From Bacillus sp. EB01 (GTDB lineage Bacteria; Bacillota; Bacilli; Bacillales; Cytobacillaceae): 64,000 bases of DNA. The DNA lies in the NCBI RefSeq assembly GCF_000613125.1, contig NZ_HG964497.1:1131490-1195489 (forward strand). The letters run 5' to 3'. Of the stretch, positions 54,104 through 62,340 are shown one piece after another. How positions within the stretch are numbered: position 1 is the stretch's first letter; each line of letters begins with the position of its first letter. Made by a program: the position numbers and the translations under genes. The notes under the pieces were generated by a model that ran no database searches, had not been told where the DNA came from, and saw only the letters and a list, made by a program, of their open reading frames with translations.

Positions 54104-55321
54104 TCAATTATCAAGGTCGATTTTCTCGACAATCGTTGCGATTCCCTGGCCAACACCCACACACATCGATGCAAGGCCATAGCGTGTATCCTGGCGTTTC
54201 ATTTCATGAAGGAGTGTCGTTAGAATTCTTGCGCCACTTGCTCCAAGCGGATGACCGAATGCGATTGCTCCGCCGTTAACATTTGTGCGCTCGGGGTTCA
54301 GGCCGAGCTCTCTTATGCAGGCTATTGCCTGTGATGAAAAAGCTTCGTTCAGCTCGCAAAGCCCAATATCGTCTATTGATAGTCCAGCCCTGTGCAGAGC
54401 CTTTTTGGCAGCAAAAATAGGGCCAACACCCATGATTCTTGGCTCGAGGCCTGCAACAGCTGATGTAACATATTTGGCAAGAGGCTTGATGCCCAATGAG
54501 CGTGCTTTTTCTGAACTCATAATCAATAGAGCCGATGCCCCATCATTGACTCCTGAAGCGTTGCCCGCTGTAACCGTTCCTCCGGAAAACAGCGGTTTCA
54601 ACCGCCCGAGCTTTTCGATAGTTGTTTCAGGGCGTGGATGCTCATCATCGGAAATTACTATCTCATTTCCTTTTTTATCATGATAGATAACCGGGATAAT
54701 TTCATCCTTGAATCGTTCACTGTCTATTGCGGCTCTGGCTTTCATTTGGCTTTCAAAAGCAAACTGATCCTGTTGCTGCCTGGATATCCCGTATTCCTTC
54801 GCCACATTTTCGGCTGTTTCCGGCATGCTCTCAGTACCGTATTGTTCCTGCAGATTTTTATTAATAAACCGCCAGCCTATTGTTGTATCAAAAAGCTCCA
54901 TATTTCCCCGCGGAAAACCATCTGCTGGTTTTGCCATCACCAGTGGAGCCCGTGTCATGCTTTCAGTCCCTCCTGCGATGAAAATATCCCCTTCGCCGGC
55001 TAAAATTGCCCGTGCCGCATAATTGACAGCGTCGAGCCCGGATCCGCACAGCCGATTAATCGTCGTGCCGGCTACCGCAACCGGAAGGCCGGCCAGTAGT
55101 GCAGACATTCTGGCAACATTGCGGTTATCTTCGCCAGCCTGATTGGCGCAGCCAAAGACAACCTCTTCGATTTCCTCAGGATGAATTAAAGAGTTCCGTT
55201 CCATAAGGGCTTTTATTACTATAGCGCCAAGGTCATCCGGCCTGACTGTTTTCAATACTCCATTATACCGTCCGATAGGTGTTCGTACTGCGTCTACTAT
55301 TACCGCTTCCCGCTGCGTCAC
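54104..55321 (-). CDS. paaJ: Acetyl-CoA acyltransferase (beta-ketoadipyl-CoA thiolase type)
   Basis: 405 residues. Thiolase with the nucleophile Cys in INRLCGSGLDAVNYAA (about 91), GNASGVNDGASA, the His motif NGGAIAFGHPLGASGAR and the second Cys in ASMCVGVGQG. In the Paa pathway it cleaves 3-oxoadipyl-CoA and 2,3-didehydro-3-oxosuberyl-CoA to release acetyl-CoA. The GTG start overlaps the paaH stop by 4 bases. Confidence 0.93.
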   Translation of the reverse strand: MTQREAVIVDAVRTPIGRYNGVLKTVRPDDLGAIVIKALMERNSLIHPEEIEEVVFGCANQAGEDNRNVARMSALLAGLPVAVAGTTINRLCGSGLDAVNYAARAILAGEGDIFIAGGTESMTRAPLVMAKPADGFPRGNMELFDTTIGWRFINKNLQEQYGTESMPETAENVAKEYGISRQQQDQFAFESQMKARAAIDSERFKDEIIPVIYHDKKGNEIVISDDEHPRPETTIEKLGRLKPLFSGGTVTAGNASGVNDGASALLIMSSEKARSLGIKPLAKYVTSAVAGLEPRIMGVGPIFAAKKALHRAGLSIDDIGLCELNEAFSSQAIACIRELGLNPERTNVNGGAIAFGHPLGASGARILTTLLHEMKRQDTRYGLASMCVGVGQGIATIVEKIDLDN

Positions 55322-56202
55322 TTGAGTTTTCCCTCCAGTACTGATGAGGTTACCTTTTCACGATAATCGTATACTCCGCGCCCGCTTTTCCTGCCGAGCC
55401 TTCCCGCTTTCACATACTGCTCGAGGAGTGGAGCGGGCCTGTATTTATCGCCAAGCTTTTCATGGAGATACTTTAGATTGTTCAGCCGGGTATCTAGGCC
55501 GACTAAATCACCAAGTTCAAATGGGCCCATAGGATAATTAAGGCCAAGCTTAATCGCTTTATCAATCTCCTCCGGTGTCCCGACTCCTTCCTGCAGCATG
55601 TAAAAAGCTTCATTTCCAACCAACGCACTGATCCTGCTAGTGACAAAGCCGGGAAACTCATTAACAACTACAGTTTCCTTCCCCATTTTTTCAGCTGCTG
55701 CGCGAATTTTCCCGGCTGTTTCATCACTGGTTTCCAGACCGCGGATGATTTCAACGAGCTTCATTTTGTGGACAGGATTAAAAAAGTGCATCGCAATCAC
55801 TTTTTCCGGCCGGGTTGTAAAGGAACCGATTTCAGTGGGGCTCATCGTCGAGGTGTTTGTCGCAAACAGACAAGTTGCCGGAGCATGGCGGTCAATTTTT
55901 TTAAAAATATCCTTCTTGATTGTGAGTATTTCCGGGACAGCTTCTATGACAAGATCAGCATCCTTTACAGCCTCTTCAATATTAGTAGAATAAGAGAGTT
56001 TTGAGATTCCGTCGTGGACGTCGGCCTCTGTCAACTTTCCCCTTGCTTTTGCTCCTTCAAAAATGGAGCAAATTTCCGCTTCGGCAGTCTGCAGCTGTTC
56101 CTGGCTGCTATCTATCAGGCTCACCCTGAAACCACCCGCCGCACTCACATAGGCTATTCCCCTGCCCATAACCCCCGAACCGATAACAACAACTTTTTCC
56201 AT
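55318..56202 (-). CDS. paaH: 3-Hydroxyacyl-CoA dehydrogenase
   Basis: 294 residues. NAD motif VVIGSGVMGRGIAYVSAAGGFRVSLID at the N terminus, ATNTSTMSPTEI, the catalytic His in MHFFNPVHKMKLVEII, and the C-terminal domain with GPFELGDLVGLDTRLNNL. It oxidises 3-hydroxyadipyl-CoA in the lower Paa pathway. The ATG at 56202 has a better-spaced AAGG than the ATG six bases before it. Cotranscribed with paaJ. Confidence 0.93.
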   Translation of the reverse strand: MEKVVVIGSGVMGRGIAYVSAAGGFRVSLIDSSQEQLQTAEAEICSIFEGAKARGKLTEADVHDGISKLSYSTNIEEAVKDADLVIEAVPEILTIKKDIFKKIDRHAPATCLFATNTSTMSPTEIGSFTTRPEKVIAMHFFNPVHKMKLVEIIRGLETSDETAGKIRAAAEKMGKETVVVNEFPGFVTSRISALVGNEAFYMLQEGVGTPEEIDKAIKLGLNYPMGPFELGDLVGLDTRLNNLKYLHEKLGDKYRPAPLLEQYVKAGRLGRKSGRGVYDYREKVTSSVLEGKLK

Positions 56203-56332
56203 AAGCATCGCCTTCTTCCTTTAAAAACGGATGGTGCCTGTCACTCCCCGGATTTTCTTGTTTCATAGATGTTGCCTTATTTGAAAGTTTAAATGGATTC
56301 ATACACCTGGTTACTACTATAAACTACGCATA

Positions 56333-56520
56333 CAAATCACTAGTCCTGGTACATGAGCATGGCTATGCACCGTATAGTCAGGGTCAGGCCCTCACTACCT
56401 TCCAAATTAAAAAATAGTAAGAAATAGTTATAGCTGTTAGTCATAAATAATTAGTGAATCAGGAAAATCACTAGTTGAGGTACATGAGCATTGCTATTTC
56501 ACCATATAGCCTGGGCCACA
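56333..56520. repeat. Imperfect duplicated 53-bp element
   Basis: Two direct copies begin at about 56333 and 56464, 131 bases apart. Shared blocks are AAATCACTAGT, GGTACATGAGCAT, GCTAT and TATAG.C.GGG.CA. They lie in the 419-base gap between paaH and the aldehyde dehydrogenase gene. Confidence 0.7.
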
Positions 56521-56580
56521 TTTTACTAACTAGATCCCCTTGTCCCTACTTTTTTTACTTAGCATTCACTTGTGAAAAGA

Positions 56581-56609
56581 GACAAGCACCCCTCCCAAAG
56601 GTGCTTGTC
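56581..56609 (-). terminator. Terminator of the aldehyde dehydrogenase gene
   Basis: GACAAGCACC (56581-56590) pairs with GGTGCTTGTC (56600-56609), a 10-bp stem just after the stop. Confidence 0.75.
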
Positions 56610-56621
56610 AATTCTTACTGA

Positions 56622-58139
56622 TTAAACACCAAGCGGATTTAATGGCTTAGGCCCGTAATAGGAAATAATGCTCTTTGTTTCTGTATACAAATCCAATGTC
56701 TCGATTGACAATTCGCGTCCGAAGCCGGATTGCTTATAACCGCCGAACGGTGTTCCTGGAAAAGCGGAGAATGGGCAATTGACCATCACGATTCCGGCCT
56801 GGATTTGCTTGGAGACACGGGTTGCCCGGCCATAATCCTTTGTCCAGATAGCAGAACCAAGGCCGTATTCGCTGTCATTCGCAAGTTTTATTGCTTCTTT
56901 TTCATCAGTAAATTTCATTGCTACGACGACAGGGCCAAAAATCTCCTCACGAACGGCCTTCATTTCGTGGTTAACATTTGTAAGTATAGTAGGTTCATAC
57001 CAAAAGCCATTTTCATAGCCTTCAATTGTGGCCGCCATGCCTCCCGCCTCAAGTGTTGCACCGTCCTCGAGTGCAGATTGGACGTACCCATCAATTACCT
57101 CCAGCTGGGAACGGCTAATAATCGCGCCCACATGGGTTTCCTTTTCAAAAGGGTTTCCAAGCTTAAGGCTCTTTGTTTTAGCAATAAATTTTTCCATAAA
57201 TTGATCATATATACTTTCGTGAATATAAAGCCGGGACCTGGCTTCACAAGACTGGCCACTGTTATAAAAAATCCCAAATAGTGAGCCGTCGACTGCAGCA
57301 TCAATGTCAGCATCTTCAAATACAATATTCGGGGATTTACCGCCAAGCTCAAGGGTAACCCGCTTCAGAGTCTGAGAAGCCTTTGCCATAATATCCTTGC
57401 CAATAGGTGTGGAACCAGTGAAGGCAACCTTATCTACCTGTGGGTGTTCGACAAGGTAATTGCCCACCTCAGATCCTGCTCCAGGAATAACATTGACAAC
57501 CCCGGCAGGGACTCCCGCTTCAATGCAAATTTCTCCTAAAACAATCGCTGTCAGAGGGGTCAGAGATGCTGGCTTTACGACAACCGAGCAGCCAACGGCA
57601 ATTGCCGGCGCTATTTTCCAAGCAGCCATCATTAGCGGATAATTCCAAGGAATAATTTGCGCGCACACACCGACTGGTTCTTTCTCGGTAATGTTCTGGA
57701 ACGCACCTGGCATGCTGTTAACAGCACCGCGATGGCTGACAATCGCTCCCGCATAAAACTCGAAATCTTCAATTGCCTGCATAACCTGGCCCTGGGCCGC
57801 GGCAAGTGATTTACCTGTATCCAAAATCTCCAATTCTACTAATTCGTTAAATCTCGCCCTCATGATTGATGCAATCTTGTTAAGTGTCCTCGATCTTTTG
57901 TTAACAGGGAAGTGGCGCCACTTTCCAAAATCAAATGCATTCCTTGCAGCTTTGACAGCAAGGTCGGCATCCTCGATTCCCGCCTTGGCTATCGTGGCGA
58001 TTACCTGCCCTGTTGCAGGATTGATTGTTTCATAGGTTTGGGCTGACTTGCTATCGGCCCTTTCACCGTTTATGATCAACTGATAGCGGTCCCGTTTCAT
58101 TTCCATTGGTTCAAGCTTTTGTTCTTTTACTGTCGACAT
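56622..58139 (-). CDS. NAD(P)-dependent aldehyde dehydrogenase in the paa cluster
   Basis: 505 residues of the ALDH superfamily: PWNYPLMMAAWKIAPAIAVGC, the general-base Glu in LELGGKSPN (about 277) and the nucleophile Cys in NSGQSCEARSR (about 311), then EEIFGPV and PFGGYKQSGFGRE. Two roles fit the context. It could oxidise phenylacetaldehyde to phenylacetate. Or it could be the stand-alone semialdehyde dehydrogenase (PacL type) that replaces the ALDH domain of PaaZ after ring opening. The sequence alone does not decide. Confidence 0.88.
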   Translation of the reverse strand: MSTVKEQKLEPMEMKRDRYQLIINGERADSKSAQTYETINPATGQVIATIAKAGIEDADLAVKAARNAFDFGKWRHFPVNKRSRTLNKIASIMRARFNELVELEILDTGKSLAAAQGQVMQAIEDFEFYAGAIVSHRGAVNSMPGAFQNITEKEPVGVCAQIIPWNYPLMMAAWKIAPAIAVGCSVVVKPASLTPLTAIVLGEICIEAGVPAGVVNVIPGAGSEVGNYLVEHPQVDKVAFTGSTPIGKDIMAKASQTLKRVTLELGGKSPNIVFEDADIDAAVDGSLFGIFYNSGQSCEARSRLYIHESIYDQFMEKFIAKTKSLKLGNPFEKETHVGAIISRSQLEVIDGYVQSALEDGATLEAGGMAATIEGYENGFWYEPTILTNVNHEMKAVREEIFGPVVVAMKFTDEKEAIKLANDSEYGLGSAIWTKDYGRATRVSKQIQAGIVMVNCPFSAFPGTPFGGYKQSGFGRELSIETLDLYTETKSIISYYGPKPLNPLGV

Positions 58140-58218
58140 GGGTTCAGCTCCTTAGTCAAATAGATTTTGTGGAGTTGGTTTTAAGTGTCTTCCATAAGCC
58201 CTTTATTCATTTCTAAAC

Positions 58219-58365
58219 GCACTTTTCGAAATTCTATGGGCACATTTCATGATTCTATGGGCGCTTTTCGAAATTCTATGGGCTCTTTTCACGATTCTAT
58301 GGGCGTATTTCACGATTCTATGAGCACTTCCCCAATTCTATAGGCATATTTAAGACTCTATAAGC
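58219..58365. repeat. Seven tandem repeats of about 21 bp
   Basis: Units start at GC and end near ATTCTATGG. Five units are 21 bp and the last two are 20 bp. Variation sits mainly in the middle of the unit (TTTTCGAA, TTTCATG, TTTCACG). They lie between the aldehyde dehydrogenase start and the paaG stop. Confidence 0.85.
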
Positions 58366-58398
58366 AAAAATGCCGGTCTTACTAAAGAGGAGGTGACT

Positions 58399-59172
58399 CT
58401 ACTTCCCCTTGAATTCCGGCTTTCTTTTTTCAGAAAAAGCAGCAACACCTTCCAGATGGTCTTCGGTCAGGCCGGCGATGCGCTGGCTCTGTGCATCCCG
58501 TTCCAGGAAACCGTCAATATTTGTCGCCCAGCTTGCCTTCAGGTTTCGTTTAATCAGGCCAATTGCTTTGGTTGGCATGTCAGCAAGCCTATTAGCGAAG
58601 GCGGCGGCCTCATCTAAAAACGATTCAGCAGGAACCAGCTTTGTTACCAGACCGAGTCGATTTGCCTCCTCCGCGCTGACCTTTTCACCCAGGACTGCTA
58701 GCTCGAGAGCCTTTGCATGGCCAATAATCCGTGGAAGATAATATAAATTTCCCGCGTCCGGAACCAGGCCAATATGGATGAAGGCTTGAAGAAAGCTGGC
58801 CTTTTCCGAGACGATCCTGAAATCACATGCCAGGGCAAGGCTCATGCCTGCTCCAGCCGCTACTCCATTAACTGCCGCAATCACCGGCTTTTCACATTTC
58901 TCAATTTCGAGCACCATCGGGTTATAATTGTTGCGGAGTACGTCAGCGTAATTTGTTTCTTGAGTTACCTCGCTTAAATCCTGGCCGGAGCAAAAAGCTC
59001 TCCCGGCACCTGTTATCACCACCGCACGAACCGAGTTGTCCCTAGATGCTTTCCGGACGGCTTCGCCAACTTCCTTGTTGAGTTTGGCTGTAAATGCATT
59101 AAGCTTATCCGGGCGGTTCAGGGTAATCCAGGCTGCCTTGCCGCGAATATCGTATTCTACTGTTTCAAACAT
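58399..59172 (-). CDS. paaG: Enoyl-CoA hydratase/isomerase, PaaG type
   Basis: 257 residues with the crotonase fold: VVITGAGRAFCSGQDLSEV (oxyanion loop, about 49-67) and NGVAAGAGMSLALACDFRIVSE (about 102-123). PaaG isomerises the ring-1,2-epoxyphenylacetyl-CoA to the oxepin and also acts in beta-oxidation. The QDLSEV form and the C-terminal end VAAFSEKRKPEFKGK fit PaaG better than PaaF. It starts 15 bases after paaF. Confidence 0.88.
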   Translation of the reverse strand: MFETVEYDIRGKAAWITLNRPDKLNAFTAKLNKEVGEAVRKASRDNSVRAVVITGAGRAFCSGQDLSEVTQETNYADVLRNNYNPMVLEIEKCEKPVIAAVNGVAAGAGMSLALACDFRIVSEKASFLQAFIHIGLVPDAGNLYYLPRIIGHAKALELAVLGEKVSAEEANRLGLVTKLVPAESFLDEAAAFANRLADMPTKAIGLIKRNLKASWATNIDGFLERDAQSQRIAGLTEDHLEGVAAFSEKRKPEFKGK

Positions 59173-59187
59173 TTTTATGTAGCCCCC

Positions 59188-59967
59188 TTATCGCCCTTGA
59201 AAATCGGCCTTCCTCTTTTCCAGGAATGCTTTCATTCCTTCCTTTTGATCCTCGGAAGAAAACAGCATAGTAAAATTCTTTCGCTCATATTTCATCCCTT
59301 CATAGATCGATGCATCAATAGCATGCAGGACAGATTCCTTAATAAACCTGACCGATAGCGGCGGCATTTTGGCAATTTGATATGCGTAGCGAGCTGCCTC
59401 CTCCATTAACGCCTCACGGGCAAATACCTGATTAACCAGGCCGAATTCCCGGGCTTCTTTTGCGGAAATCCTCTTTCCGGTGAATAGCCATTCCATCGCT
59501 TTAGTTTTTCCGGCAAGCTTTGTAAGCCTGACAGTTCCACCTGCACCCGGCATGACTCCGAGTAAAACCTCTGGAAAGCCGAACTCAGCATCTTCGGCAG
59601 CAAAAAGAATGTCGCAGCAAAGTGCCAGCTCGAATGCTCCTCCTAATGCAAAACCATGCACTGCGCCAATAATTGGCTTTGTAATCCAGGCGAGCCGGTC
59701 CCAATCTGTAAATTGATTCAACAGTTCCATCTGAATGGTATTGGCGTCTGCCATTTCATCAATGTCGGCCCCCGCCGCAAAACAGCGTCCCTTGCCGCTT
59801 AGAACAATTGCCCGAATAGTCTCGTCTCGGTCAAAATGCTCCATAGCCTGAAGGATTTCAGCGACCATTCCCCTGTTTAATGCATTGAGAACCTCTGGGC
59901 GGTTCAGAGCAATGAAGGCAACTGCACCATCTGTCCTTGTTTCAATGTACTCGAAACTATTATTCAT
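59188..59967 (-). CDS. paaF: Enoyl-CoA hydratase, PaaF type
   Basis: 259 residues, crotonase fold: VLSGKGRCFAAGADIDEMA (about 54-72) and HGFALGGAFELALCCDILFAAED (about 99-121), including the Glu residues of a true hydratase, then PGAGGTVRLTKLAGKTKAMEW. It hydrates 2,3-dehydroadipyl-CoA in the lower pathway. The ATG at 59967 has GAGGAAG five bases upstream and overlaps the stop of the EthD gene. The longer frame to 59982 is less likely. Confidence 0.9.
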   Translation of the reverse strand: MNNSFEYIETRTDGAVAFIALNRPEVLNALNRGMVAEILQAMEHFDRDETIRAIVLSGKGRCFAAGADIDEMADANTIQMELLNQFTDWDRLAWITKPIIGAVHGFALGGAFELALCCDILFAAEDAEFGFPEVLLGVMPGAGGTVRLTKLAGKTKAMEWLFTGKRISAKEAREFGLVNQVFAREALMEEAARYAYQIAKMPPLSVRFIKESVLHAIDASIYEGMKYERKNFTMLFSSEDQKEGMKAFLEKRKADFQGR

Positions 59968-60268
59968 TGACTTCCTCGCCAATCATCAGAGTCAGGATAT
60001 CACCCGCAAATTTCATTGCGTCCTTTCCAGATGCCTTTGCTTCATCAGTTTTCATTGCTGCTTTGAAAGCTGCCATATCCTCATAGTACATTTCGGCCAT
60101 CATGTAATACGGAGTTTCTCCACCCATAGGGCTGCCGGTAATTCTAGTCGCAACACATTTCTGAAGGCCAGGAATTTTTTCAGTAAGCGGAATATGCGTG
60201 TTAAAGTAGTACTCGTCAAATGCCTCCTTGTTCTCTGGATGCTTGTAAAGTGCGATCATTTTAATCAT
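59960..60268 (-). CDS. EthD-domain protein in the paa operon
   Basis: 102 residues (MIKMIALYKHPENKEAFDEYYFNTHIPLTEKIPGLQ...) with the dimeric alpha-beta barrel EthD fold. Such proteins occur with ring-degrading operons, sometimes as accessory or decarboxylase-like subunits. No catalytic residue can be claimed. The start at 60268 has GGGAGAGAG upstream. Its stop overlaps the paaF ATG, so it is part of the ethD-paaF-paaG unit. Confidence 0.82.
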   Translation of the reverse strand: MIKMIALYKHPENKEAFDEYYFNTHIPLTEKIPGLQKCVATRITGSPMGGETPYYMMAEMYYEDMAAFKAAMKTDEAKASGKDAMKFAGDILTLMIGEEVNE

Positions 60269-60393
60269 AGCTCTCTCTCCCTTATAAATTATTGGGGCAT
60301 CAACGAGTGCTGCCCAGGTTTGCTCGATTAAGTTTGAACTTATATATATTGGTTCCATTTCAATAGTCTAATAAACTCTATATATTTCAATCC

Positions 60394-60600
60394 AGCTTAT
60401 TGGCACCATTTCAAGGGTCTTAGCCGTTCAAAACGATTCCAATTGAGCTTATTGGCACCATTTCAACGGTCTCAGCCGTTCAAAACGATTCCAATCCAGC
60501 TTATTGGCACCATTTCAAGAGTCTCAGCCGTTCAAAACGATTGCAATTGAGCTTATTGGCACCATTTCAACGGTCTCCCAACCTCAAAACAGTTCCAATA
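60394..60600. repeat. Four tandem repeats of 52 bp (family B)
   Basis: AGCTTATTGGCACCATTTCAA begins units at 60394, 60446, 60498 and 60550, steps of exactly 52. A degenerate fifth copy may precede them near 60349. Each unit has an inner hairpin such as AACGG-TCTCAG-CCGTT. They fill the gap between the EthD gene and paaD. Confidence 0.9.
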
Positions 60601-60612
60601 CGATGAACGGTA

Positions 60613-61125
60613 TCAGGACATATCCATCGAAACAGGCTTCATTGCTTCAAACGGATTTTTGCATGCTCGGCAGTAAAGAATGCTCCGACAGGCTGTAGGG
60701 CCAAAAATATTGTCAACTGTTGTATATGTGGATCCGCAAAACGGACAATCTGCTTCCCAGCCAAAGCCGTCTGGCAGCGGCCTTGGCGGAGGGGCGATCC
60801 CAAATTCCTTCAATTTCGTCCTGCCTTCCATTGAAATCCTGTCGGTCGTCCATGGTACGGAATAGTTGAAGAGGACAGTTATCTCTTCAAACAGTCCTAG
60901 TGCTTCTATAGCTGTTTTTACATTTTCTTTGATAATGTCCAATGCAGGACAGCCGAGAAAAGTCGGGATAAGCTCAACTTTGGCCATTGAACCGGAAACC
61001 ACAACCTTTTCTAGCATGCCGAGTTCGACAATAGAGATGGAGGGTATTTCAGGATCCTTTACGGAATGAAGCGCTTTCAAAATTACTTCTTCTCCATGCG
61101 TTTTGTTTATGCCCAAAGCATTCAT
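60613..61125 (-). CDS. paaD: Phenylacetyl-CoA epoxidase subunit PaaD
   Basis: 170 residues. An N-terminal DUF59/MIP18-like domain (about 1-90, VKDPEIPSISIVELGMLEKV) is followed by PaaD-specific sequence. A C-terminal zinc ribbon follows with CPFCGST and CRACKNPF. PaaD is needed for Fe-S assembly or maturation of the epoxidase system. It follows paaC after 21 bases. GGG-rich Lys codons lie before the ATG. Confidence 0.93.
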   Translation of the reverse strand: MNALGINKTHGEEVILKALHSVKDPEIPSISIVELGMLEKVVVSGSMAKVELIPTFLGCPALDIIKENVKTAIEALGLFEEITVLFNYSVPWTTDRISMEGRTKLKEFGIAPPPRPLPDGFGWEADCPFCGSTYTTVDNIFGPTACRSILYCRACKNPFEAMKPVSMDMS

Positions 61126-61146
61126 CCCTTTTTTAAAATAATCAAC

Positions 61147-61968
61147 CTACCAGCCTGCTGCCGGATCAAATCTGTATACCTCTGAGAGTATATCCAGAGC
61201 ATCTTCTAAATCTTGTGTATGCTCCCCATTACGGCCGCAAGAGCTTTTTTTTCCAAAAGCGTCCGGCAATGTAGCATTAAGAGATTCAAAGACATTCTTC
61301 ATAACGGAAATCCATTGGTTTTCAAGCAGGATGCTGGATTCAATCAAGCTGTGTTTTGTTATTTGGTTAGCCAGTGACCCATAGGAAAAGATATCAGCAA
61401 AGTCGGCGCAAACCTTCTTTATGGCTGCCTCCATCCTCACCCTCGCTTCACCGCCTGCAGACATAAGTTGAATAAACCATGTTTTCCAGTGCAGATGGTG
61501 ATAATAAAGCTCCACATTCACCCGTTTCGCCGCATCTGCCAGAGGTGTGTACGATGAATTCATCAGCGAGGACATTTTAATTCTTTTTGCCACAGTGTAA
61601 AAATACGAGCGGACAACTGCGAAGGCCCAATCGTATTCGGGTTCTGTCAAGTAGGTCCCCGGTCCGTTCACACGTTCCAGCAATATTGAATTTTTTCGTT
61701 CAAAAGCAGCCCTTCCATGAGCAAGCTCATCAACAGAACCTGCTCCAAGGTCTTCAAGCAGCTGGTAAAAAATCGCTGCGTGCCCCATCGTATCTTGGCT
61801 AATTGAAGCAAAGGCAATATCGGCCTCAATATGCGGGGAGAGCCCAAGCCATTCCGAACCGCGGTAGGCCGCAATAAAATCATCGTCGGCCAGCTGAAAA
61901 AGCAAGTCAATCAGCGCTTCTTTATACTCTTTTTTTTCAGCTGCCTGCTCCGGTGTTTGGATTTGCAC
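61147..61968 (-). CDS. paaC: Phenylacetyl-CoA epoxidase structural subunit PaaC
   Basis: About 273 residues. Ferritin-like helical subunit with LADDDFIAAYRGSEWLGLSPHIEADIAFASISQDTMGHAAIFY (about 25-70) and the helical core HHLHWKTWFIQLMSAGGEARVRME. PaaC pairs with PaaA in the (AC) core of the epoxidase but has a degraded diiron site in the family. The GTG at 61968 is chosen because GGGGAGG lies 11 bases upstream. It overlaps paaB. Confidence 0.93.
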   Translation of the reverse strand: MQIQTPEQAAEKKEYKEALIDLLFQLADDDFIAAYRGSEWLGLSPHIEADIAFASISQDTMGHAAIFYQLLEDLGAGSVDELAHGRAAFERKNSILLERVNGPGTYLTEPEYDWAFAVVRSYFYTVAKRIKMSSLMNSSYTPLADAAKRVNVELYYHHLHWKTWFIQLMSAGGEARVRMEAAIKKVCADFADIFSYGSLANQITKHSLIESSILLENQWISVMKNVFESLNATLPDAFGKKSSCGRNGEHTQDLEDALDILSEVYRFDPAAGW

Positions 61969-62311
61969 CTTTCTCAACACCTCCCCATGACATGATTTCT
62001 TTCTCATCAAGCATTTCCTGTTCATACTTGCGCCATTTCTTTTTCAGATAGCCGTAGCCCTTTGTATTCCGGTATTCCTTGTTATCGAGACGCTTTAATG
62101 AGTCCTTCTCTTCGAGTGTCATTTTGCGGATATCGCTCCTCTTGACCACCCAGATATCGGCAACCGGCTCCCGGCGCATGAAGTTTTCCTGCGCCATGAC
62201 CAGGGCTAATTCCTTGTTTGGTGCAAGCAGCGAAAACTGATATTGCATCGGAGCGGTATCCGACCGCTTGCTGAACACCTCGAATTCCTGGTAAAACTGT
62301 TCATTTGCCAA
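61937..62311 (-). CDS. paaB: Phenylacetyl-CoA epoxidase subunit PaaB
   Basis: About 124 residues. The core YQEFEVFSKRSDTAPMQYQFSLLAPNKELALVMAQENFMRREPVADIWVVKRSDI is the PaaB family. PaaB bridges the AC dimers. The TTG at 62311 has AGGAGGG eight bases upstream. The upstream frame to 62377 overlaps paaA and is not needed. It carries a longer Lys-rich C terminus than E. coli PaaB (about 95 residues). Confidence 0.92.
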   Translation of the reverse strand: MANEQFYQEFEVFSKRSDTAPMQYQFSLLAPNKELALVMAQENFMRREPVADIWVVKRSDIRKMTLEEKDSLKRLDNKEYRNTKGYGYLKKKWRKYEQEMLDEKEIMSWGGVEKGANPNTGAGS

Positions 62312-62340
62312 TGAATTGTCCCTCCTCCCCCGGGCGTAAA

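Noticed and set aside
56730..57281. 183-codon frame antisense to the aldehyde dehydrogenase gene
   Set aside because: It mirrors the codon pattern of a well-supported ALDH gene on the other strand and shows no domain.
60395..60415. Sigma-54 promoter suggested by TTGGCAC in the 52-bp repeats
   Set aside because: The required TTGC element is missing at the -12 position, and the sequence recurs in every repeat unit.
60394..60600. CRISPR array
   Set aside because: The units are directly adjacent 52-bp copies without unique spacers, and no cas genes are present.
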